Shown here: positions 55,766 through 64,000 of the stretch, piece after piece
Position numbering within the stretch: the first letter of the stretch is position 1
How the letters are laid out: each line of letters starts with the position of its first letter
Assembly (NCBI GenBank): GCA_963920525.1
Contig: OY986439.1
Location: 46,164,982 to 46,228,981 of the forward strand
Source: Dichetophora obliterata
Lineage: Eukaryota; Arthropoda; Insecta; Diptera; Sciomyzidae
DNA length: 64,000 nt
Direction of reading: 5' to 3'
Made by a program: the position numbers and the translations under genes
The notes under the pieces: generated by a model
Seen by the model: the letters and a program-made list of their open reading frames with translations, nothing else
What the model was told of the DNA's origin: nothing
Database searches by the model: none

Positions 55766-57975
55766 GCACGGTGGGGCGATCCCATACAAAAGGTTGGACA
55801 TCCAGAAAAAAGTGCAACTTACAAATTATTATAATATTTTGATACATTTCGATAGAAATATATTTGGGCTATTTGAATTCGGAAGTTTCAAAGCCTCAAA
55901 GTTGATATCTTGTAATATAAAAAAAATATAGTCTTTTTTTAAAGTCCCATAACATTTTGTTAAACTGGTTGATTGAACAGATCTTTATAATTTATGAAAG
56001 GGTATACTCTAAGCTTTTAAGCCAGATATTTTATTTGTAAATTTTTGGCTCTCCCGTTGTTGCGATAAGGAATAAATATTAAAAATTTAAAAAGTTATTA
56101 AATTTAAAAAATAAAAAATTGCCAGGGTTGGCCAGGATCAAAGTACCTTAGATTACAAAAAACTATAGTACGAAAAGTTCTGAGAATTTCACTATCAAAA
56201 TTGTATTCCTTGGGTTTTTTATAGCATTTCGCACATAGCTTGCCTACTACAGCGTAACTATAGGAGCTGATTCATTTTGATTAGCAATAAAAACTTGCGA
56301 ATGAATAAAAAACCAGTTTGAGATACATATATTTTTTTAACCCATTTCGGCCCGGCTCCGTGACCATTTGTTAACGGAAAAAATAGATATTTTGCTTTAA
56401 TTGTGGCATAGCATCCATACTAGTAAAGTGACGTAAATTTATTGTACTAAATAAGTGTCGATAATTTGAATGCAAATATTTTGGTATACTGTTAATGTAT
56501 CTGAGGCGTCTGGTTCTTGAGATATATTTAAGACACGATGCAAATATCGTCAAGAATTCCAGTAAAAAATTGCATAAACTGGTAGAGTACAGATAAAGGG
56601 TAAGAAATCCACCTAAAATGATCTGTCAATAAACACAGTTGTTATATCTTTAACCGTCAAAAATATGTATGAAATATATTTTAAAAGTTCAGTGCAAGCA
56701 AGATATATTTATGAACGTGGCAGAAGTAGGTGACGTCTATCAAATCGGCACCGTAGCAATGTCAAAATAAAACAGAGTCAATATTGCCATATTTTTTTTG
56801 TTTTTAAATACGAACATTAATATCATCTCATATTATGTTTCCAGTAAAAATTTTTGCTGCGTGTTTAATAACCAAAATGTAAAAATTATGATAAAAGCAT
56901 TTTAATCAACACCAATATACTATTTTGCTGACGACGAAATTAAAAATTTTTTTGTTTGTTAATTGACGTGGTATTGCAAGGCTCTGGTAAAAGTCATGAT
57001 GGTAACACTGCTCGCAGATTTTTTACTAATTACAAGAAAAGTTCAGAAATCACTGGAGTAGACGGAAATTTAATTAAACAATTTTATGTTATATTACAGG
57101 TAATAAATTTTAATATATGCATATATGAACTATTTTGTTTTACATTATTGCGTAAAAATTTTAGTATATTTCAGGTCATAGCATCTGGTCTTAAAATTAA
57201 TATCACAAAATTCAAAAATTATTGTTTAGAAACAGCTAAATCATACGTTGAACTTTGTGATTGGTACTACATGCCTGTCACTATGTATAAAATATTGATG
57301 CACAGTGCGGATATAGTTCAAAAAGCGATTGTATCCATATGTCAGTTATCCGAGGATGCGCAAGAGGCCAATCACAAATTATTTCGGTTCTTCAAACTTC
57401 ACAACTCGAGAAAATTTTCAAGATCTGCTTGCAATTCAGATCCGTTGCATGCTCTTCTGCTCAATTCAGATCCAGTACTTTCAAACCTTGGTTTTAATAA
57501 AAAATCCCCACAAAGCTATCTGATTACAGCAAAAGAGCTTTTTGATAAGGAAAGTGAAAATATAACTTTTACAGATAAGAAGTAAAACTAAGCATATTGT
57601 ATAATTATGTGTGATATTAATAAATAACTGTTTGCTCTTAATATCACACATAATTTGTTTTAAATAGAGATGTATGCTGCTTTTAGAAATCTTTTAAATG
57701 TAATAAGCTAATAAATTCTTGTTTAAAAAACATTTTGTAATAAAATACAGGTACGAAATATCGCTAAACACAAAAAAAATTATTTTTTTACCATGCATTT
57801 TTTGGGTCTCCCTGACCCGCTACGCTCTAAAAGGTTAAAGGATTTCATGAAAAATTCTTTTGAAAAGACATGTTGAAAATTAGGTCAAAATACATCAAAT
57901 GGTTCCAATGTTACAATCAATTATTTAAAGCAATATGCGATGTCCAACCCTTTGTATGGGCTCGCCCCAACGTGC
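55766..57975 (+). mobile_element. 2.2-kb DNA transposon inserted with GCC duplication
   Basis: 38-bp ends, GCACGGTGGGGCGATCCCAT-ACAAAAGG... and inverted GCACGTTGGGGCGAGCCCAT-ACAAAGGG..., differ at about four positions. GCC precedes (55763-55765) and follows (57976-57978). Deleting the element and one GCC joins ...VEDA to DVMIVETAV in frame in the host protein. A CACG start with a 2-bp CG duplication is an alternative reading. It carries its own spliced ORF at 56965-57585. 3-bp duplications occur in CACTA/Chapaev-like and PIF groups; the superfamily is not settled. Confidence 0.85.
56965..57585 (+). CDS. Transposon-encoded protein with a 75-nt intron
   Basis: The frame reads DVVLQGSGKSHDGNTARRFF, SSEITGVDGNLIKQFYVILQ, then VIASGLKINITKFKNYCLET, WYYMPVTMYKILMHSADIVQ, and LSEDAQEANHKLFRFFKLHN to TAA at 57583. 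A canonical intron (GTAATA donor 57100, TATTTCAG acceptor 57174) is 75 nt, divisible by 3 and stop-free, so the frame stays open either way. Removing it gives a tight FYVILQ-VIASG join. I recall similar DGNTARRFF...ITGVD...MPVTxHKILIHG...QLSEEAQEA proteins from insect transposons. No catalytic DDE could be picked out. No N-terminal ATG is evident, so the 5' part is missing. The rest of the element is non-coding. Confidence 0.6.
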   Translation, partial: DVVLQGSGKSHDGNTARRFFTNYKKSSEITGVDGNLIKQFYVILQVINFNICIYELFCFTLLRKNFSIFQVIASGLKINITKFKNYCLETAKSYVELCDWYYMPVTMYKILMHSADIVQKAIVSICQLSEDAQEANHKLFRFFKLHNSRKFSRSACNSDPLHALLLNSDPVLSNLGFNKKSPQSYLITAKELFDKESENITFTDKK

Positions 57976-58118
57976 GCCGATGTAATGATTGTAGAGACTG
58001 CTGTCTCAGCTGCTGACAAGTATGACAGTGTCATCATAACAGGGGAAGACATTGATTTTCTGGTGCTTCTTTCTGCTTTGGGTTCTTCCAAAAATAGCGT
58101 TTATTTCCAGAAGAGTGC
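57976..58118 (+). pseudogene. XPG/PIN-like transposon protein, middle part
   Basis: Resumes the frame of 55266-55765 directly after the insertion: DVMIVETAVSAADKYDSVII, TGEDIDFLVLLSALGSS and SVYFQKS. E-DADVMIVETA and the GEDIDFLVLL pair match the EAEA...TDDSD acidic clusters of XPG/FEN nucleases, giving four probable metal-binding acids. The frame is broken at 58118 by the next inserted element. Confidence 0.75.
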
Positions 58119-59306
58119 ACTCAAAGAATTATTCTTGGTGAAATTGATACATAACTTTTATTAATCCCTAACAAAACCAAATTGTCCAATCAATTCAATT
58201 TTATCAAAAATTCTTAATTTTGTCAATTAAATATAAACTTTATATATCAGAAATTGTTTTATGAGCTTGAAAAATATACATTTGTTAATTTGATACAAAC
58301 TTATTCACGCTGACAAACTTGTCACTCAATTGGATAAAAAATTTCATAATTTTAACAAATAATATTAACAAACTACTTTGTTGGCTTGATAAATAAATAT
58401 TTTGTAGTGAAGAAATAACTAATGTTATTGATACTCGATTGTGTCAAGTGGACAAAAGTTAAATTTCATAACTATAAAAGAGATTATCAATTTAAAAAAT
58501 CTTCAGGTGGCGTCATTTGCTTTTTAGAATCAAGTACAAAATAAATTTAAGGACATAAAATTCGCGAAAAATTGAAAATTCATTGTAATTTTTAAGTGTG
58601 TGGAAGCTAATTCCCTTTTTTACATTATTAAACCTACTAAAAAATAAAATTTAAATAAAATTTTGTTGTTCTCTAATAAGAGCCACAATTTTGCCATAAT
58701 GCAACTTCGACATTAGATGACTTTGACATTTTTGAGTTTCTGTTTAAATGCATTTATCATTACCAATGACTACAAATTGAGTTTCTTCTTCAATGAATTT
58801 GGCAAGAGTGTTTGTTATTTATTCCTTTCCATTACATTGTAATTTATTTCCACTATTTGTTTATATTATCCGTGATATTAGTTTTTATCGCTGTTACGCC
58901 ATTATTAGCAATGTGACCAATAAAAAAGTAATATGTTTATTGTATATATAAATATTGTAATAAAAATTTTTTTATCAGAACAACAAAACATTTTAGTATT
59001 ATTGATAAAAAATATGATTTCAACAGAAAAGCATTTTTCTATTCAACGAACTATTTTTTTCATGTTGAAATATTCTGCATTCATATTGACAGATTGTTTT
59101 ATCAAATTAACAATAAAAACACGATATTCGTAATAATAGCTTATATCAAATTGAAACATTCATTTATCAAATAAATAAAAAAATATGTCAATATGATATC
59201 AATTATCACCTTAAATCTAATTGACAAAAGATTTTGTTGTGTATTGACTAAAAATGTATCAATTTAACCAAGGAATTAGTCAATATGAATAAATATTTCT
59301 TTGAGT
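58119..59306. mobile_element. ~1.19-kb TIR element (ACTCAAAGAA ends) inserted in the nuclease ORF
   Basis: ACTCAAAGAATTATTCTTGG with AAATTGATAC at 58119-58150, and inverted ACTCAAAGAAATATTTATTC with a later AAATTGATAC at 59255-59306, bound an AT-rich block full of TTGATAAA/TTTATCAA words. An ORF at 58933-59133 has no recognised domain. It interrupts the nuclease ORF after SVYFQKS-A. No target duplication could be read. Confidence 0.6.
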
Positions 59307-59307
59307 C

Positions 59308-59692
59308 TAGGAAGGGTAACAGCCAAACTGTACTGTATTTACAAACTGTACTGTGAACCACAGAATATTCTTTTCCTGCATGCGATAAGTGGGTGTGACA
59401 CCACCTCACCCTTTGGCATTGGAAACAATAAGTTGATGCAGATGTATAGCAAAAACCCAAACCTTTAAAAGATGTTGGCGATTTTTGAAGACACCAAGGC
59501 AACTCTAACTCAAATTGCTGACGTTGAAAAGAAATTCCTTGTGAAATTGTATGGAAGGAGCATCGAAATTGACAATCTCGAAGAAAGGATATATCGCATA
59601 TTTTCCAAAGCCGTAGCAAGGCCCAAATGTCAACTTGCCAGACTGCAAGCACTACTTTATCACCGCATGCTAAAATTCGCCTCAGCCTGACA
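59308..59692 (+). pseudogene. XPG/PIN-like transposon protein, C-terminal part
   Basis: The frame LGRVTAKLYC...EPQNILFLHAISGCDTT, SPFGIGNNKLMQMYSKNPNL, stop (TAA near 59467), KMLAIFEDTKATLTQIADVE and KKFLVKLYGRSIEI follows, ending at ...RMLKFASA. HA-x-SGCDTTS-x-FGIG is the equivalent of the GCDY...GIG helix-hairpin-helix motif of XPG/FEN nucleases. A small tandem duplication (AAACTGTACTGT twice, about 59322-59353) and one stop are visible. Confidence 0.75.
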
Positions 59693-60175
59693 CCAAGGAA
59701 TTCGACACTGATGACGAGAGTGAGGAAACCACTGGCCTCCCCCTTTCTCCTTCACTAAGGGTGCATGAGAAGGACGTCCATGCACCTCCCGACTATGACG
59801 ACGACGACAAGGAAGGTCCAGCAGCCCCCCAGTGCTAAAAGGTTTTCGTGCCTAAAATTACCTGCCTGCAATAAATTATATATAAATAAAAAATTATTTT
59901 ATTTTAAATTTGATCAGCTGTATCTCCGTAAATATTGGGTCCAAAAATCTGGTTCATCAACGAACTTTTAGAAAATTTAATGCTCCTCAAATTTGACATG
60001 CAATGTGGTGCACAAATTGTACTTAGTTTAAACTGGAAAAAGGCCGAAAATTTCGAAGTTTTTGCCCTTTCCCTAAGTCAGCACAGGGTCCTCGAGGACA
60101 AAAACTTACGATAGTCTTCGTAGTGTACCCCCAAACAACCCGTTAAAGTTCCATTAACTTCGGAATACTTTCCAG

Positions 60176-61502
60176 CTCCTCATCTTTTTTCGACATGGCG
60201 ACTATACTATTTAGCTTAGCAAAACGCAGTACGCGCAGTATTATTTTTGTAGTAGTTAATTCAATAAAATTTCGTCTTTGTCACAACGACATTTTGTCTT
60301 TGGGTACGATTTAACCACAAAAAGCCTTTGGGGCAAAGTGAGTTTTCTTTGGTTTGACATACTTTATTTTCTGAGTGTTATAACATTTCTTGATCAAGCA
60401 CAACAGAAGCACAAAAAATCAATGTTCATACAAAATATGAACCACTCAACAAACAATTTTTTTATTATAGATACAACGTGACGATTTTTGACATTAACTA
60501 GCTGAAGCATTCAGATCAAAGATGTTTATTGCATTGATTTTCAATCACGTGCTGCAAGAGTCACGACGAAGAAGACTAATGAGCTGAGATTTTCACCTGA
60601 GATCAATTTCATTGTAAGAGGACAAAAACTCGTTATTTTTTTGATAATTTTTTCAAGATTAATTTTTCATAACCTTTGCTGCCTAAAACTAGCTGCTGCT
60701 GCTGCTATAAGAAATAAGTCAATAATTAAAAAAAATGAGTTACCAATCTGTCCCAGTGCACTTTTAACCAAAATCGTGAACATTATTGAAATTAAATGCT
60801 TATGCAACAGAAGTTATGACAATCGTATTTAATTTAATGAGCTTCAGAACGATAACTGAAAGAATATAAATAAAACGAATTATGTTTTAAGTCTTTGAAG
60901 CTTAAGCTTTTGTTGCTCTGCTGCAGATGAGCTCTAACTCAAAATGTGGTTAAAATTAATACAGCAGCAGCACTCGTGCTGAAATCCAACTAATTGCTGA
61001 CGGATTCATGATATTCTTTTTGACATGCTTGTTAGTTCTGGTATTCAAGGCCTGCGGTAGTGATTTGTATCAAAGCCAAGTAAATTTAATAGAAAAATAT
61101 ATATTTTTTTATTATCTAACTATTAGTGATATTTATAGCTATTGTTGCTGAAGCTATTTGGTTAATGGCTTGCAAAAAAATAATGCAAAATTTAAATAAT
61201 TTTTTTTAATACTTCAGCTAGAACTTATAACATCACTTTTTTATATACAATCTATAGTAATAAAACTTTTTTTCTTTTTGTTTGTTTGTTTGGTCTTTAT
61301 ACAATTCTAAACGGCTCAACATATTAAATGCATCCTAACTTAAAATGTTACATACTTAGTTTTCGCCACGCCCCCTCCGAAATTTTTAACTAATGGTAAT
61401 TTTGTTAATATAATACTTTTTGCTATCGAAATTTTTTGTGTATTTAACTTTAAAAAATTTCTGTTATTTCGGTATCAAAAACACTCACATATGTTCAAAA
61501 TT
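60176..61502. other. No gene recognised
   Basis: AT-rich spacer with a (GCT)5 run at 60691-60707. Small frames have no recognisable domain. Confidence 0.45.
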
Positions 61503-61660
61503 GTAGAAATTTTCAGTACAACGACTTTTTCATAAAACATCGTTACCTAAGAATGAGAAAAAAACGACATGAAAATCAAAGTTTGGTCTTTCTATGCAAA
61601 TATCTCCGCTGGCGATTAATATATTTCGTTCGAATTTTTCTGTTCAAAAGTTCAATAAAT
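61503..61660 (+). repeat. Dispersed repeat family R2, copy 1
   Basis: Matches 63070-63230 in the same orientation. Shared: AGTACAACGAMTTTTTCATA, TAAGAATGAGAAAAAAA, TGAAAATCAAAGTTT and AATATCTCCGCTG followed by TTAATATATTTC. Non-coding. The neighbouring sequence (61661-62660) is AT-rich spacer. Confidence 0.75.
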
Positions 61661-62660
61661 ACTCTTTACGAAAATAGGTAAAATAGGTTAAACTGTACCG
61701 TTAATTCAGTGTGCATATGTCTTATGATTAAGTCAAAAAAGGTCCAAAATATTGTCTTTTTATTAAAAAAATGCCTTGAAAATTGTTTTTGTTGTAAAAA
61801 TGAAATTACTTGAAAATTGCACATCTGGCTACCTTTCATATGACATAGCATTTATTTGCAAAAATTCTTCCAGTTAAGCGCAAAAATTATTTTACTCTTT
61901 TTGTCATCAAAACAACAAGGGCAACAACCCACTTTGATTTTTTTCGCGAAATTTATTTTTCCAAATGTTGCTTTTATATTTTTTACAAAAAAGTCAAGTC
62001 TCAAAAATAATTTATGGGAAAAAATTACCCAATATCTCTTTCCAATCAAAAGTTATGGCTAAAAATCTCTTTTTTCGTACCAGACTATTCATGAAACTGA
62101 GTTTTGTTTTAAAATTCTCTATATAGTTAATTTAAACGTCCCTATTTATCTCTAAGAATACAGTTGTGTGTCTAGAGTAATAACAAACATTTTGGTTTAT
62201 ACAAAATCTTCCTTATAGTAATCTACTTAGTTTTTTACCTCCCCACCCCCCTCCTGTTAAATTTGTGATGGCTCTATTTTTTTCTCTCTATTGTGTCACC
62301 GTTGTCACTCAGTTCTTTAGCAATAGTACTAAAAATTTTGTATTTATATCACAATTTCATCGAAAAGATGACCGTGAATAGAATGCTGTAAAAGTTAATA
62401 TTTTTTTTGTAATCAGTTTCAGCTATATAATAAATATAGCAATAAAATTATATAGCTGATATAGGCGATAAAATAAAACAAATGCGCATCTGTTAAGCAC
62501 AATTATTTAATTGGTTTTGATCTGTGCTTTAAATTCACAGATAGATGGCGCCGCATTTGTAAGTACTGTGGGTATAAACTATACACCTTGCGGTGAATAG
62601 CCGAATGATGTCTACCGCATGTTTCTTCAAATTTAACCTCACACGTTTGACTGACTCAAT

Positions 62661-63054
62661 AGCTTCGTTTTTTTTTCATGGGAGATCAGATCATTTGTAA
62701 AAAAAAACGCTGCAGATCAATTTTTCGTATGTTTTCTACTTACAAACAGATGGCGCTAGTTTCTGCTTACAAATGAACATCTGATGTTCTTATGTAGCTG
62801 GCAAATAAGTTTTGCGAAATTTTTTGCGAAAATGCTATTGCTACCAAACTTTTAATATGTCAAATAATGCAGTACTGACAGTTTTTCAGTCGCAGCATCA
62901 TCTAGCTGTCAATAACGCCTAAGTGTTGTCTACTTTTAAAAACATAGAATTGAATCAATTTAAATGTCCATCTCTCTTGCTGAATCTTTTGTTGTTTTTG
63001 CTTTGCTTGCAAATGCGATGATATGATCCTGATCTCCCATGAAAAAAACGCAGC
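62661..63054. mobile_element. 394-bp TIR element (AGCTKCGTTTTTTTCATGGG ends)
   Basis: AGCTTCGTTTTTTTTTCATG with GGAGATCAGATCAT (62661-62694) recurs inverted at 63022-63054 (complement AGCTGCGTTTTTTTCATGGG then AGATCAGGATCAT). The interior holds CAGATGGCGCTAGTTTCTGC. Non-autonomous. Confidence 0.7.
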
Positions 63055-63069
63055 TAATATATATTGTAT

Positions 63070-63230
63070 TTTAGTACAATAACTTTTAGTACAACGAATT
63101 TTTCATAAAACATCTTTAGCTAAGAATGAGAAAAAAATTATATGAAAATCAAAGTTTTTACTTTCAATGCCAATATCTCCGCTGTTTTTAATATATTTCA
63201 TTAAATTTTTTTTTTTTAAATAGTTCAATA
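63070..63230 (+). repeat. Dispersed repeat family R2, copy 2
   Basis: Second copy of the 61503-61660 repeat, about 1.57 kb further on, with the TIR element at 62661-63054 between the copies. Both copies keep AAAATCAAAGTTT and ATATCTCCGCTG. Confidence 0.75.
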
Positions 63231-63488
63231 TATTTTTTAATATAATCGAAAAGGTAATTTTGCTAGCTCTCAGATTAAGTAAATATTTTCCCTCCTTCTT
63301 TGAATTCAATTAGCTGACCACAAGAGATGGAACCCCCAATAACCAAAATTTTCCAACACTTTTTTGGATTAAAGTATGTTCAATTACCTTTCTAACGGTA
63401 GCTGAAACTTAAAATTCTACATGTTTTTCATTATTCCAGAATTTAAAAACATTTAATCAAGAAGTGTATATTAAAATGTTTATAAAAA

Positions 63489-63522
63489 TTACTCTCGAGT
63501 AACAACGGGTATATCAGCTAGT
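63489..63522 (+). mobile_element. Possible Helitron 3' end
   Basis: A perfect 6-bp stem hairpin TTACTCTCGAGTAA (63489-63502) is followed 15 bp later by CTAGT (63518-63522). A hairpin close to a terminal CTRR with T following it is the signature of Helitron 3' ends. No 5' TC end or Rep/helicase sequence is visible, so it could be a non-autonomous copy or chance. AT-rich sequence without genes follows to 64000. Confidence 0.4.
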
Positions 63523-64000
63523 ATTAAAATAAAAATAATTCAAATATTTTATTGTTGTGCCAGTCAGTTGGAAAAAATATGCTTATTATTGCAAGTTCGT
63601 TTCTTAAGTCTTTTGTTTATGTCTTATGCCTTATTGTATTGCCATCGGTATTTTACATTTCCATATGCTCTTTTAATTTATGTCTGCTAAATAGTTATAA
63701 TTAGTGTACAAACACATGTTATATCATTCTTAGTTTGCCATAAAAATATATTGATGTATTTAGTGCAGATTATTGTAAGGTGTAAAAAATAGAATAAAGT
63801 CGTTGAACTGCTTCTCTAACCATCTAAATTATTTTTATAATTGCAAAATTATTTCCAGTAATACTTTTTATGGTCACAAGTTGTTTTAATTAACACCAAT
63901 CGAGTGAAACTTTCTTCAACAACACATACGTAACAGCCATTTAATGCTGCCAGGTGTGCTTAAAAAGATGTTCGTTTGCACTGATAACTTGCAGATTCAT

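Larger units (their letters stand above)
54938..60175 (+). mobile_element. Long-TIR transposon encoding an XPG/PIN-like nuclease
   Basis: The left ~300 bp, from CTGGAAAGTATTCCGAAGTT through GGGGGTACACCAGGAAAAC and GAGGACCCTGCGCTGACTT, is repeated inverted at 59900-60175 (complement CTGGAAAGTATTCCGAAGTT, GGGGGTACACTACGAAGAC, GAGGACCCTGTGCTGACTT). Inside, on the + strand, is a broken nuclease-like ORF in three parts, separated by two other elements. Removing those, the host was about 1.8 kb. Target duplication not determined. An encoded XPG-like nuclease recalls the Academ superfamily; that assignment is inference. Confidence 0.75.

Noticed and set aside
55256..55801. Minus-strand frames of 68-100 residues
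   Set aside because: The + strand here carries the XPG/PIN-like protein blocks; the minus frames are antisense by-products, and one runs through the TIR of the inserted element.
54938..60175. A bacterial-style nuclease operon or defence system
   Set aside because: Introns, TIRs and homology to insect transposon proteins show a eukaryotic mobile element.

Overview
This 64 kb window looks like a transposon-packed, AT-rich intronic or intergenic stretch of an insect genome. A higher dipteran is likely, possibly a tephritid-type fruit fly. The organism call is inference: it rests on short insect-style introns, the TTAGG-type and (GTT)n repeats, and the mix of mariner, hAT, jockey-like LINE, SINE and long-TIR elements. 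No rRNA, tRNA, CRISPR array or bacterial-type operon was seen.

Host genes are scarce. The best candidates are two exons on the + strand. One at 21817-21931 encodes a signal peptide and ends at a consensus GTAAGT donor. The other, at 53206-54128, follows a TTTTCAG acceptor and encodes 306 residues of a repetitive, lysine-tailed protein. Their splice phases match, so they could be one secreted-protein gene (about 345 aa) with a ~31 kb intron full of transposons. Nothing here proves the join.

Layout. 1-4.2 kb: a long direct repeat, a hAT remnant and a 1.16 kb TIR element. 5.3-10.8 kb: two dead non-LTR retrotransposons, the second split by a 2.4 kb insertion. 14.2-15.5 kb: a hAT element with 8-bp target duplication and a spliced transposase remnant. 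16.2-18.0 kb: hairpins, a 350-bp tandem duplication and minisatellites. 19.3-21.3 kb: two TIR elements. 21.5-21.9 kb: candidate first exon. 25-33.7 kb: SINEs, MITEs (one PIF/Harbinger-like with TTA duplication) and a dead LINE. 35.0-37.3 kb: three elements nested in one another. 37.5-38 kb: an internally deleted Tc1/mariner relative. 39.4-44.0 kb: another three-level nest (inverted-repeat element, then a hAT with CTTCACAC duplication, then a nearly intact mariner with one stop codon). 44.5-45.3 kb: a 5'-truncated LINE with poly(A). 48.9-49.5 kb: a ~150-bp tandem array. 49.7-51.7 kb: a foldback-like element with arms of ~21-bp repeats and an unknown ORF. 53.2-54.1 kb: candidate last exon. 54.9-60.2 kb: a long-TIR transposon encoding an XPG/PIN-like nuclease, cut in two places by other elements; one insertion is exact enough that removing it restores the reading frame. 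61.5-63.5 kb: dispersed repeats, a TIR element and a possible Helitron 3' end.

Almost all coding sequence here is transposon-derived and decayed. Family names come from remembered motifs and visible termini, not database searches.
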